Shown here: positions 28,576 through 38,800 of the stretch, piece by piece
How positions within the stretch are numbered: position 1 is the first letter of the stretch
How the letters are laid out: each line of letters opens with the position of its first letter
NCBI GenBank assembly: GCA_003278305.1
Contig: QCFU01000005.1
Span: forward strand, 1 to 64,000
Length of the DNA: 64,000 nt
From: Prochlorococcus sp. AG-363-M21
GTDB taxonomy: Bacteria > Cyanobacteriota > Cyanobacteriia > PCC-6307 > Cyanobiaceae
Direction: 5' to 3'
Notes under the pieces: generated by a model
What the model was told of the DNA's origin: nothing
Database searches by the model: none
Seen by the model: only the letters and a program-made list of their open reading frames with translations
Position numbers and translations under genes: made by a program

Positions 28576-29619
28576 ATGACTGCCTCAGCAACAAAGATTC
28601 CATCCACTCTAGGCAGGAATGAACTCCCACCACACTTAGATGAAAACCTTCTAACGCCAAGGTTTTACACAACAGAATTTGATAAAGCATCTAAAACAGA
28701 TCTAGATATCGCTCGTAAAGACTTTGAGGCGATGTTTAAAGAGATGGAGGCTGATTATAATCTCAAGCATTTCGATAGAAAAGCTTCTTTAGAAAGACTA
28801 AAAGAGCTCTCACCAGAAGACAAGTCAGTTTATGAAAGTTATTTAGTACGTTCTGTTGTTTCCGAATTCTCAGGTTTTCTCTTATTTAAAGAAATATCTA
28901 ATAGGTTTAAAAAAGCAAATCGACCAGAGCTTGGTCAATTTTTCCAGTTCCTAGCTAGAGATGAGGCCAGACACGCTGGTTTTCTTGGTAGAGCATTAAA
29001 AGCAGAAGGAATAAATATTGATCTTCCAAACTTACCTAAGAAAAGAGCTGCTACTTTTTTCCCACTAAGCTGGGTACTTTATTCGTTATATTTATCTGAA
29101 AAGATTGGATATTGGAGGTATATTCTTATAAATAGACATTTAAAAAGCAATCCTGACAAAGCTTGTGCTCCACTTTTCGATTTCTTTGAACCCTGGTGCC
29201 AAGATGAGAACAGACATGGTGATTGCATTAATTTAATGATGAGATGTTGGCCAGGAATGACTAAGGGTTTTAGAGGTAAAATACTTAGCAGGTTTTTTCT
29301 CTGGACTGTTTTCCTTACTCATACTTTGACTGTTTGCGAGAGAGGTGACTTTTACCAGTTACTAGGTATTGATCCTGTACTCTTTGACGAAGAAGTCATA
29401 GCCCAAACAAATAACACTTCTCGAAATGCCTTCCCATGGGTTTATAACCTTGACGATGGAAAGTTTCTTGATCTCAGAATAAAAATCTTAAATTCATTTA
29501 AAGACTGGAGAGAAGGAAAAGGAATAAGCAAACCAGTCAAATTTACTAAATTTGTTTTCTTAATGCTTAAGCAATTTGCATTACCTATGGAAAAAACTAA
29601 TGCTGTTAGATATGGTTAA
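28576..29619 (+). CDS. acsF: Mg-protoporphyrin IX monomethyl ester oxidative cyclase (aerobic)
   Basis: AcsF forms the fifth (E) ring of chlorophyll using O2. The 347 residues are the usual length. Diiron ligands are seen in FLARDEARHAGFLG and FEPWCQDENRHGD; FYTTEFD and the EMEADYN region near the N-terminus are family signatures. It belongs to the same pathway as chlH at 45059. It has 135 bp upstream for its own promoter and is convergent with the ferredoxin gene. Confidence 0.96.
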   Translation: MTASATKIPSTLGRNELPPHLDENLLTPRFYTTEFDKASKTDLDIARKDFEAMFKEMEADYNLKHFDRKASLERLKELSPEDKSVYESYLVRSVVSEFSGFLLFKEISNRFKKANRPELGQFFQFLARDEARHAGFLGRALKAEGINIDLPNLPKKRAATFFPLSWVLYSLYLSEKIGYWRYILINRHLKSNPDKACAPLFDFFEPWCQDENRHGDCINLMMRCWPGMTKGFRGKILSRFFLWTVFLTHTLTVCERGDFYQLLGIDPVLFDEEVIAQTNNTSRNAFPWVYNLDDGKFLDLRIKILNSFKDWREGKGISKPVKFTKFVFLMLKQFALPMEKTNAVRYG

Positions 29620-29665
29620 ATTAATTTTTTATGTATAAAATATATAAAGGAAAATTGATTAGATA

Positions 29666-30031
29666 CTAGATTTCAAAAGGATTACCTCTTTCTTTTTTTA
29701 AATCATTTAAGAATCTACCAAACTGAATTTGATAAACCTCATCTTCATTTTGTGTCTCAACTTCAACATTTGCAGTTGCTTTAGCAATACATAAAAGAGC
29801 ATATCCATCTTCTTGCATTTGCTTAGACAAACCAATTCCATCATTTTGATCTAACTTTCCAGCAATTATTCGTACAGCACAAGATGTACAACATCCATTT
29901 CTACAAAGAAATGGTAATTTCTCTTTTTTAGACTCAAAGTATTGAAGAATGTTCTCTCCGTCTGGCACGTCTAAAGTAATCGTTCTATTTTGCTGTCGGT
30001 AATGAATAGTAACTTTATGAATCAAAGTCAT
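29666..30031 (-). CDS. Plant-type 2Fe-2S ferredoxin-like protein
   Basis: An electron carrier of 121 residues with the plant-type cluster pattern C43-x4-C48-x2-C51 (CRNGCCTSC) and the fourth ligand at C81 in LLCIAKA. It is longer than photosynthetic ferredoxin (about 97 residues) because of a charged C-terminal tail from about residue 100, so it is probably a specialised ferredoxin. It follows the 110-residue gene on the same strand after 12 bp. Confidence 0.88.
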   Translation of the reverse strand: MTLIHKVTIHYRQQNRTITLDVPDGENILQYFESKKEKLPFLCRNGCCTSCAVRIIAGKLDQNDGIGLSKQMQEDGYALLCIAKATANVEVETQNEDEVYQIQFGRFLNDLKKERGNPFEI

Positions 30032-30043
30032 TTATTGATAAAT

Positions 30044-30376
30044 TTAATTCTCATTATGCACACTTATATCTCTTACAAAAGGTACTGGAGGTAGTTCCAT
30101 TGCATATTGACGTAATTCGTCAATATCCATGGTCAATGGCTTTAGCTCACCTCCAAATCTGAGTCTTAACCAATTAATAGAAGTAAGTTCTTTGGCTATT
30201 ACAGCTTCGCAAGAAGAATCGGCTATGCCAAATTTAACAACCAACTCTGGACATAGATACCAGAAAGGAACATCTTGTCCCTTTCTGCTTCTACGTTCTG
30301 CAATAGTTTCCCTTAGTTGGCCATTGCCAGTCAATTGCCCTTGAGGAGCTATTAAGGCATAAAGATCTTGAGTCAT
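30044..30376 (-). CDS. Conserved-looking hypothetical protein
   Basis: I do not recognise this 110-residue soluble protein. It starts MTQDLYALIAPQGQLTGNGQ, has a central VPFWYLCPELVVKFGIADSS segment and ends in a proline-rich PPVPFVRDI. It has no membrane helix. Codon use and GC match the surrounding genes. It is 12 bp upstream of the ferredoxin-like gene, so an electron-transfer role is possible but only by association. Confidence 0.6.
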   Translation of the reverse strand: MTQDLYALIAPQGQLTGNGQLRETIAERRSRKGQDVPFWYLCPELVVKFGIADSSCEAVIAKELTSINWLRLRFGGELKPLTMDIDELRQYAMELPPVPFVRDISVHNEN

Positions 30377-30586
30377 CTCCGTCGTTCTTAATTGATTAGT
30401 AAATTGTAAATCCTAACTGAATATGATCTATCAAAAACCTAAAAAACAAAACTGGATAAATAATACTATTATTAGAAGTTACTAATTAGCTGTACTACCA
30501 TTTCGATTACCAAGTCCAATTACCTTGGAAATGATTACTTAAGTAATAATTTCAAGAATAATCTAGAATCCCTATTAGCATTTGGA

Positions 30587-31933
30587 ATGAATGCTGGTGC
30601 AGACCTAGTAGAAATTTTCATAGAAAAAGCAGACAATATTGGTGTTTTAGCAGAACAAGACATAATCACTAGCATCAATCCATCATTTGGCAAAGGAGTA
30701 GGAATAAGAGTGTTTTCTGGCCCAAAGGATGGTTTTGTTTCTACAAATGATTTATCAGAGGCAGGTTTAAGACATGCTTTAGAGCAAGCTTTAGGGATGC
30801 TAGATCTGAAACCCATAAATAATAATCGAACAAGCTTTAATGGTCTGAGTGCAATAACTGATTACGGAGCTTCCAAGTCAGAGATATATAAAAAGTGTCC
30901 TAATCTGGACGAGTCTACAGGGAAGATTTTAGAAGGGACAAGTTTAATAAGTCAAAAGGGAAAGAAAATCCAAGTTCGAAGGGGGACATATTCAAGAACA
31001 ACTCAAGAAGTAATAGTTGCTTCAAGTGATGGCACTTTTGCACGAGATATTCGCTTATATCAATCAATTGGTTTAAATGCACTGGCATTAGATAAAGAAT
31101 ATCGATCAAGTGTTGGCAGGAGATATGGTTCGACTAGTAGCCCAAATCAATTATTTGAGTGGAATATAGACAAGTCAGTAGATGAAATAGTTGAAAGTGC
31201 AAATAAAATGCTTTACGCAAAATATGTTGAAGCTGGTCAAATGCCAGCAGTTTTAGCTAATAAATTCGGAGGAGTAATTTTTCATGAAGCCTGTGGTCAT
31301 TTATTAGAAACCACACAACTGGAGAGGGGAACATCGCCATTTAAAGACAAAATAAACCAAAAAATAGCTCATACGGCAGTAACAGCTATTGATGAAGGGA
31401 TTACAGAAAATGCCTTTGGAACTCTCTCGATGGATGATGAAGGAATGCCTCCACAAGAAACTGTTCTTATTGAGAATGGTATTCTTAAGACATTTTTAAG
31501 TGATAGAGCAGGTGAATTAAGAACTGGTTATAAAAGGACCGGAAGTGGAAGGAGACAAAGTTATGCATTTCCTGCAGCTAGTCGCATGAGAAACACATAT
31601 ATAGATAAAGGAATATATACACCAAATCAACTAATAGAAAGTATAGATAAAGGTATTTATTGTAAATCAATGGGAGGAGGAAGTGTTGGGGCAACAGGTC
31701 AGTTCAACTTTTCAGTAGAAGAAGCATATCTGATTGAACAAGGAAAGTTAACAACTCCATTAAAAGGTGCCACTCTAATAGGAGAAGCCAAGGACATTCT
31801 TCCCAAAATATCAATGTGTGCAAATGATCTGGATTTAGCAGCAGGATATTGCGGTTCTATTAGTGGGAATATAAATGTCACCGTTGGTCAACCTCATATA
31901 AAAGTTGATTCAATTACTATAGGTGGAAGATAA
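30587..31933 (+). CDS. tldD: TldD metalloprotease subunit
   Basis: TldD with TldE/PmbA forms a zinc protease that processes small peptides. The HExxxH zinc motif is at 233-238 (FHEACGHLL), and the GGGSVGATGQFNFSVEEAYL region near the C-terminus is typical. The ATG at 30587 begins MNAGADLVEIF, but the frame is open upstream to 30476, with plausible family-like codons (NNLESLLAFG), so the true N-terminus probably lies further left. No in-frame ATG, GTG or TTG exists there, only ATT. The stop overlaps the pmbA start (TAATG). Confidence 0.9.
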   Translation: MNAGADLVEIFIEKADNIGVLAEQDIITSINPSFGKGVGIRVFSGPKDGFVSTNDLSEAGLRHALEQALGMLDLKPINNNRTSFNGLSAITDYGASKSEIYKKCPNLDESTGKILEGTSLISQKGKKIQVRRGTYSRTTQEVIVASSDGTFARDIRLYQSIGLNALALDKEYRSSVGRRYGSTSSPNQLFEWNIDKSVDEIVESANKMLYAKYVEAGQMPAVLANKFGGVIFHEACGHLLETTQLERGTSPFKDKINQKIAHTAVTAIDEGITENAFGTLSMDDEGMPPQETVLIENGILKTFLSDRAGELRTGYKRTGSGRRQSYAFPAASRMRNTYIDKGIYTPNQLIESIDKGIYCKSMGGGSVGATGQFNFSVEEAYLIEQGKLTTPLKGATLIGEAKDILPKISMCANDLDLAAGYCGSISGNINVTVGQPHIKVDSITIGGR

Positions 31934-33321
31934 TGGAAAATTTAAATAAAAAGAAATTCAAGTCAGTGCTAAGTGAAGACAATATAAGAAATAGAATAAA
32001 TAAATTAGCTAAAATACAAAATATAAACAAATGGGATCTAGGTGCATCTTCCAGTAATGATGTATCAGCGCAAGTATATAAAGGTGAAGCAAAACAGCTT
32101 AAAGCATCTCAAAGAAGCTCTATTACTATAAGAGTTTGGAATAAAGATAATCTAATTGGAATAACAAGCACATCTGATTTATCCGATGCAGGGCTTAACA
32201 GAGCATTAGAATCAGCAAATCAAGCAAGTAAATATGCTAATAAAGAAGAAACTCCAGAATTTTCATCTCTTTCTAAGTCAAAAGTTAGTGAGATGAATCG
32301 ACCAATAAAAGAATTACAAGGGATAAAATTTTTATATACTAAATTAATAGAAGCAGAGAAAGAATTATTAAATAAGCATGCCTCAATAATTGATGTTCCA
32401 TATAATGGTTTTAGTGAAGTCGAATATGAAAGATTATATATAAATAGTGAAGGTGCATATAGATATCTAAATAATACCCATTCATCCTTATATCTTTATG
32501 CAAAAGCACAAGAGATTAATCGAAAACCAAGAAGTTCTGGATCAATTAAGTTAGCATATGGAAGTTCGGACATTGACATTCAAAGCTGTATAGATGAAGC
32601 AGCCATAAAAACAACAAAACATCTAGATTACCAACCCATAAAAACTGATAAATATCTTGTATGTATGATGCCAGAAGCATTCCTAGATCTAATAGAAGCC
32701 TTTAGTAATATATTTAATGCAAGATCTATACTTGATGGGGTAAGTCTTTCAAATAAAGATTCAATAGGCAACATAATATCATCGCCACTTTTAACTATTA
32801 ATGACAATGGCCTACACAAATCCAATATAGGTGCATTTGCATTTGATGGAGAAGGTACACCTACCAAAGATCTTTGCATAATAAGAGATGGAATACTAGA
32901 AAGTTTTTTGCATTCAGAAGCTACTGCGAGGAAGTTTGGTGTATTACCAACAGGTCACGCGGGTTTAGGAGCAAAAGGTTCAGTTTCACCAGAATGGCTA
33001 GTTGTAAAAAGGTCCGAGAATAGCAGCTCAAATTATGAGCACCTTAATCACAAAGAATACAAAGGAAACTATGTCCTAATTGAAAATCTAAATGCATTGC
33101 ATGCAGGTGTAAAAGCTAGTCAAGGATCATTTTCTCTACCATTTGATGGTTGGCTAGTTGAAAATGGTGAATTAATTTCAATCGAATCAGCTACTGTTGC
33201 TGGAGATATAAAAGATTTACTTAAAAATATAATCAATATTGAGAAGGAGCAAATCATTACCCATAGTGGAATAAGTCCATATATATGGATAGAATCGTTA
33301 TCCATTACAGGTGAAGAGTGA
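31933..33321 (+). CDS. pmbA: TldE/PmbA homologue
   Basis: The partner subunit of TldD, which lacks the zinc motif. The 462 residues show the family pattern: an N-terminal substrate-cradle domain, the FDGEGTPTKDL segment, LPTGHAGLGAKG, and the C-terminal NALHAGVKASQGSFSLPFDGW. No HExxxH is present, as expected. Start and stop overlaps with tldD (TAATG) and fmt (4 bp) make a tight three-gene operon. Confidence 0.88.
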   Translation: MENLNKKKFKSVLSEDNIRNRINKLAKIQNINKWDLGASSSNDVSAQVYKGEAKQLKASQRSSITIRVWNKDNLIGITSTSDLSDAGLNRALESANQASKYANKEETPEFSSLSKSKVSEMNRPIKELQGIKFLYTKLIEAEKELLNKHASIIDVPYNGFSEVEYERLYINSEGAYRYLNNTHSSLYLYAKAQEINRKPRSSGSIKLAYGSSDIDIQSCIDEAAIKTTKHLDYQPIKTDKYLVCMMPEAFLDLIEAFSNIFNARSILDGVSLSNKDSIGNIISSPLLTINDNGLHKSNIGAFAFDGEGTPTKDLCIIRDGILESFLHSEATARKFGVLPTGHAGLGAKGSVSPEWLVVKRSENSSSNYEHLNHKEYKGNYVLIENLNALHAGVKASQGSFSLPFDGWLVENGELISIESATVAGDIKDLLKNIINIEKEQIITHSGISPYIWIESLSITGEE

Positions 33322-34349
33322 AAATAATTTTTTGGGGAACACCATTATTTGCCAGAAAAATATTAGATAGCATTGTTGAGTCTAATTATGATGTAATTGC
33401 TGTAGTTACTCAACCTGATAAAAAAAGGGAAAGAGGTGCAAAGTTAATTTATTCACCAGTAAAACAAAGAGCCTCTGAATTAAATATTCCAGTATTTACT
33501 CCTAAAAATATTAAAACTGAAATTGAAATCCAAAAAAAAATACTGGATCTTAAAGCAGATATATTTATAGTTGTAGCATTTGGACAAATACTACCGAAGA
33601 ATCTGATTAATAGTCCAAGACTTGGAAGCTGGAATATTCATGCTTCTCTTCTTCCTAGATGGAGAGGAGCTGCCCCGATTCAATGGACTCTTATAAATAA
33701 TGATAGTGAGACGGGAGTAGGAATAATGAAGATGGAGGAAGGATTAGATACAGGTTCTGTTTTGCTAGAAGAGAAATTAAGCATAGAGCTCACAGACAAT
33801 AAGCTAATATTAGAAAATAAGCTTTGCATAGTCTCAACAAAATTGATTATCAATGCTTTACAAATAATTGGAACTGAAAATAAAAACTATGAGGAATCAA
33901 ATAACTCAGAAATGCTTGTAAAACAAAAAGATCTAGATAGAGAATTAAGTTATGCAAGGATGATTACAAAGTCTGATTTTATAATTGATTGGAATGAGGA
34001 AATAATGAATGTTCATAAGAAAATAATGGGGCTTTACCCAAATGCATATACATATATAGAAAACAAAAGACTAAAGATTATTGATTGTGTTCCCTTGATA
34101 AAGGAGGCAATTGATATAATAGATCCTACTTTTTATAAATATTTGAATTGCTCCAAAGAAACGCATTTTAAACCTGGCAAGATTATTGAAATTATAAATA
34201 ATAAGGGTTTTATTGTTAAAACAAAGGACTACTTTATTTTAATTAAAAAAAGCCAATTAGAAGGAAAGAATATCGAATCAGGTGAGATCAGTCTTCAACA
34301 AGCAAAAGCAACGGTTGGCCATCTACTAGGAAGCCAGGGAAATACATAA
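33318..34349 (+). CDS. fmt: Methionyl-tRNA formyltransferase
   Basis: Formylates initiator Met-tRNA using 10-formyl-THF. The 343 residues show the N-terminal IIFWGTPLFARKILDSI and PDKKRERGAK. The catalytic block NIHASLLPRWRGAAPIQWTL follows, then ETGVGIMKMEEGLDTG, and a C-terminal OB-like domain for tRNA binding. The start is GTG at 33318, overlapping pmbA by 4 bp. Its substrate tRNA-fMet is encoded at 58933. It is convergent with the terC gene, 4 bp apart. Confidence 0.95.
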   Translation: MKIIFWGTPLFARKILDSIVESNYDVIAVVTQPDKKRERGAKLIYSPVKQRASELNIPVFTPKNIKTEIEIQKKILDLKADIFIVVAFGQILPKNLINSPRLGSWNIHASLLPRWRGAAPIQWTLINNDSETGVGIMKMEEGLDTGSVLLEEKLSIELTDNKLILENKLCIVSTKLIINALQIIGTENKNYEESNNSEMLVKQKDLDRELSYARMITKSDFIIDWNEEIMNVHKKIMGLYPNAYTYIENKRLKIIDCVPLIKEAIDIIDPTFYKYLNCSKETHFKPGKIIEIINNKGFIVKTKDYFILIKKSQLEGKNIESGEISLQQAKATVGHLLGSQGNT

Positions 34350-34353
34350 ATCC

Positions 34354-35058
34354 TTATTCTGATCTTTTGGAAAAGCCCCAGAATAAAAGAGAAAAGATAG
34401 AGGCAAAGAAAAGATAGTCTGGTAAATCTAGATTTGGTAATAAGCATTGCAAAAGTAATTTTAGAGCTACTAATGCAACAGCAATGTATCCAGCTGATTC
34501 TAGATTAGTAAATACCTCCAACCATCTGATAAATAAATCTGCTGTAAATCTAAGAGCTATCACACCAACCAATGTACCTGTAACAACTAAAAGTATTTGA
34601 TCACTAATTGCCACAGCGGTAGTTACACTGTCTATGGAAAAGGCTAAATCTGTAATTGCTAATAAAGTAATTACAGAAAGCAGTGAAGAAGATTGACTAT
34701 TTGAATTGATTGAATAATCTATGGACTTACTCTTATTTTTATCAAGATAGAACTTAAACACTAAAACGAACAGGTAAAAAGAGGCAATTAATTTAAATAA
34801 CGGATATTTAATTATAAGATTGGCTCCTAAAAGTAATAATAATCTAAGTATCAAGGATATTGAGACACCAAAGTTAAGTGCCTGTCTTTGAAGCGCAATG
34901 TTGTTAAGCTTGCGAGAGATTGAAGCTAATGCAACTGCATTGTCTGCTGATAATATTAATTCTAAAATAATTAATATTGGAAGAACTTGTGCTATCTCTA
35001 TCCATCGATCAATACCGTCCAGAATTGGAGTTAAAGATTGTACTGACGCTGAATCCAT
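34354..35058 (-). CDS. terC: TerC family integral membrane protein
   Basis: TerC-type proteins have two repeats with acidic residues in the membrane and are linked to metal handling; plant TerC helps thylakoid protein insertion. In the 234 residues the first motif is ELILSADNAVALA and the second TDLAFSIDSVTTAVAI. About seven membrane helices are visible. It is convergent with fmt and divergent from the gene at 35137 with 78 bp between. Confidence 0.85.
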   Translation of the reverse strand: MDSASVQSLTPILDGIDRWIEIAQVLPILIILELILSADNAVALASISRKLNNIALQRQALNFGVSISLILRLLLLLGANLIIKYPLFKLIASFYLFVLVFKFYLDKNKSKSIDYSINSNSQSSSLLSVITLLAITDLAFSIDSVTTAVAISDQILLVVTGTLVGVIALRFTADLFIRWLEVFTNLESAGYIAVALVALKLLLQCLLPNLDLPDYLFFASIFSLLFWGFSKRSE

Positions 35059-35136
35059 ATTGAATAATACTAACTAACTAATTTGCTGTAAGCTGGAACC
35101 GCTATACATAGGGTTTAGAAGAGAACTCGTAAATCA

Positions 35137-35829
35137 GTGAACATGCTTATTCTTTCGGATCTATTATATACAGATAATCTAAGAATAATAGTCAAAGCCA
35201 CAGGCTGGAGGGAAGGGGTAGAGATTGGCAATGCTTTAGCTGAAGGCAAAACGGCAGAAGAAGCAGAAGACAAGGCTATAAGGCGGCTTAAAGACCGTTT
35301 TAGGAAAGAAACTAATTCAATTGAGAATCTATCAATTATTAAAGAACAGGCTATCGAAACTGATATTAGCTCTGAAAATAAAAACAGGAATCAAAATAGT
35401 ATTAATAATATTGATTTAGAAAATTTAAAAACTAAAAAAACAGAAGCCCCGTCAGATTGGAGTCAAGATCTAAATAGATATGAGTTAGAAATAAAACGCT
35501 TAGGTTTTAACAAGGCGGAAGAAAATTTATTAATTAAAGAATTAATAGGTTATAATAGTAGAAATATGATCATAGATTATGATGACTTACTTTTGATGAT
35601 TAAAATAATAAAAACAACGAAAGATAATAAATCTGTAATTCAAATAAAAGAATTTTATAGTAAAGACAACCTTATAAAGGAAACAAACCATATTTTAAGT
35701 GAGCTGAAATGGAATACTGAAAAGGCACGTAAAGTTGTATATGATTTTTATAAGGTAAAAAGTCGAAATAAGCTAAGTCAAAAACAGCTTATTGAATTCT
35801 ACTTTTTCCTATTACAAAAAGCTGCCTAG
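35137..35829 (+). CDS. Hypothetical protein upstream of mfd
   Basis: 230 residues that I cannot assign. The N-terminal ~60 residues form an apparent small domain (RIIVKATGWREGVEIGNALA, then EGKTAEEAEDKAIRRLKDRF). A variable polar linker follows, then a helical C-terminal domain from about residue 105 (QDLNRYELEIKRLGFN) to the end. It is soluble, with no membrane helix. It sits 5 bp upstream of mfd, so the two are almost certainly co-transcribed. Confidence 0.65.
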   Translation: MNMLILSDLLYTDNLRIIVKATGWREGVEIGNALAEGKTAEEAEDKAIRRLKDRFRKETNSIENLSIIKEQAIETDISSENKNRNQNSINNIDLENLKTKKTEAPSDWSQDLNRYELEIKRLGFNKAEENLLIKELIGYNSRNMIIDYDDLLLMIKIIKTTKDNKSVIQIKEFYSKDNLIKETNHILSELKWNTEKARKVVYDFYKVKSRNKLSQKQLIEFYFFLLQKAA

Positions 35830-35834
35830 CCATA

Positions 35835-38800
35835 ATGCCACTCAAGTCACTCGTAAACCATATTGTTGGTTCAACTCTTACTAAAGATTTATTATCAAGA
35901 ATAGAAAGAAAAGACAGACTACTTTTAAAAGGTGGTTCAAGGACTGCAAGATCATTATTAATGGCTTCAATTATTGAAAAAGAATGTAAACCTATGCTTC
36001 TAATAGTTCCTACTTTGGAAGAAGCTACCAGGTGGCAACCTCTTATTAATAATATGAGTAATTATAAAGCCTTGATTTATCCGACAACTGAAATATCACC
36101 TTATGATGAAATAGACGAACCATTAGAAATTATTAGAGGAAAGCTCCAAGTAATAAGTGAGCTTAATATTATCAGTGATTCAAATATAGTAATTATAACA
36201 ACAGATAGAGCCCTTCAACCACATCTACCACCAAAGGAGTATATAGAGTCGAAATGTTTACACATCAAAAAAGGAGATACTCTAGATATAGAAATTCTAG
36301 CCAATAAATTAGCTGAGCTTGGATATCAAAAAACAAACAACACAGATCAAGAAGGTTATTGGAGCAGAAGAGGCGATATCATAGATATATTTACAGTAAG
36401 CAATGATCTACCTATAAGAATTGAACTATATGGAGACCAAGTAGATAAAATTAAAGAATATGATCCAATCTCTCAAAGATCATTAGACGAGATTACTCAA
36501 TTAAATATAACTCCTATTAGTTTCAATCACTTAATCAAGGAAAGACTCACCCACAATAGAGATCAGATTAAAGATAAAAGACTAAAAGAAGAAGTTGATA
36601 AATCCTTTTCAAAAAATGAGATGCCAAAAAATATCAGATGTTTTAAAAGTATTGCATGGAAAAACCTTAGCAACATAGCTGATTATCTATCTAAGGATAC
36701 TTATGTTGTATTTTCTGAAAGATCTCAGTGTATTCAACATACTAAGAAATGGTATGAAAATGCAGAGATAAATTACAAAGAATTAAAAGAAAAATATCCA
36801 TTTAATAAAGAGAGAGTACATTATGATGCTAACTTGATGTTACAAACAATATCAGGATTCAAAGGCTTTGATATAACACAATTTGACAGTATAGAGGGGA
36901 ATTCTAATGAATTTAATATATCTTCTAAAAATATCAATAGTTATCCAAACCAATTTGGAAAATTAAGCGAAGATATAAACAACTTCATAAAGGAAAAGTA
37001 TTCAATATGGATTTTATCAGCTCAACCAAGTAGAGTGGTAGCATTATTAGAAGAGCATGATTGTTTTGCAAAGTTTGTCGCAAACATAGCAGACCTTAGA
37101 TCTATCAAGATACTAATAGATCAAAAAGTACCTGTAGCTATCAAATCTATAGGCATAGGAGAAATAGAAGGTCTAAACTTAGCACCATGGAAAATCGCGT
37201 TATTTACAGATAAAGAATTCTTTGGTCAACAGTTACTTAGCTATAGTGGATATATAAGAAGAAAAGGTAGGTCTGCAAGTAAAACCTTTGATCCCAATAA
37301 ATTACTTCCTGGAGATTATGTTGTTCATAGAAATCATGGGATTGGTAGATTTAAAAAAATAGAAAAATTAGTTTTTAATAATCAAAGTAGAGATTATATA
37401 TTAGTAGAGTATTCAGATGGCACATTAAGAGTAGCTGCTGATCAATTAAATTCATTATCACGTTTTCGATCAACAGGAGGAAAAAATCCCAAGATTAATA
37501 AGATGGGCGGCAAATCTTGGCTAAGTATTAAAGAACGCGCAAGGAAGGCAATTAACAAAGTTGCTATAGATTTAGTAAAACTTTATGCAGAACGGGAAAA
37601 TACTAAAGGTATTTCCTTTCCCAAAGATGGCCCTTGGCAGAGGGAACTTGAAGATTCATTCCAATATGATCCAACACCAGATCAATCAAAGGCTTTTTTA
37701 GATGTCAAAAATGATATGGAAAATATAAAGCCAATGGATAGACTTATTTGTGGTGATGTTGGATATGGCAAAACTGAAGTAGCAATCAGATCAATATTCA
37801 AGGCTATAACTTCAGGCAAGCAAGTAGCTTTATTAGCACCAACAACAGTTTTGTCTCAACAACACTGGCGGACTATCTCAGATAGATTTGCCCCGTATCC
37901 CATTAAGATTGCCCTACTAAATAGATTTAAAACTAATAAAGAAAAGAACAAAATAGTAGAAGACTTAACTAATGGGAAAATAGATGCTGTTATTGGAACA
38001 CATCAGATTTTATCCAAAAAGGTAAATTTTAAAAACTTAGGACTGTTAGTAATTGATGAAGAACAAAGATTTGGAGTTGCACAAAAAGAAAAAATAAAAC
38101 AATTAAAAAAGAATGTGGATGTACTCACATTAACTGCAACTCCTATTCCACGAACCTTATACATGAGTTTGTCAGGAGTCAGGAAAATCAGTCTTATAAC
38201 AACACCTCCCCCTTTAAGAAGAGCCATAAAAACACACTTAATACCCAAAGATAATGAGGTAATAAAAAGTGCTATCAGTCAGGAACTAGATAGAGGGGGA
38301 CAAATATTTTATGTAGTGCCTCGGATTGAAGGAATTGAAGAAGTGGCCAAAAATATAAAAACAATTTTCCCAAATATTAATCTATTAATAGCTCATGGCC
38401 AAATGGTTGAAGGAGACCTGGAAAGTACTATGGTCGCCTTTAATGCTGGAGAGGCTGACTTAATGATATGCACAACAATTATAGAAAGTGGCTTAGATAT
38501 TCCTAGGGTTAATACAATACTAGTTGAAGATGCCCATAATTTCGGTTTATCTCAACTTTATCAATTAAGAGGCAGAGTAGGAAGAAGTGGCGTTCAAGCT
38601 CATGCTTGGCTTTTTTACCCAAAAGAATCTATCATCAATGAAAAAGCAACTGAAAGATTAAAAGCAATACAAGAATTTAGCGAGCTAGGAAGTGGATATC
38701 AATTAGCAATGAGAGATATGGAAATAAGAGGAGTAGGTAATTTAATTGGTACTCAACAGAGCGGACAAATAGAAGCTATTGGATTTGATTTGTATATGGA

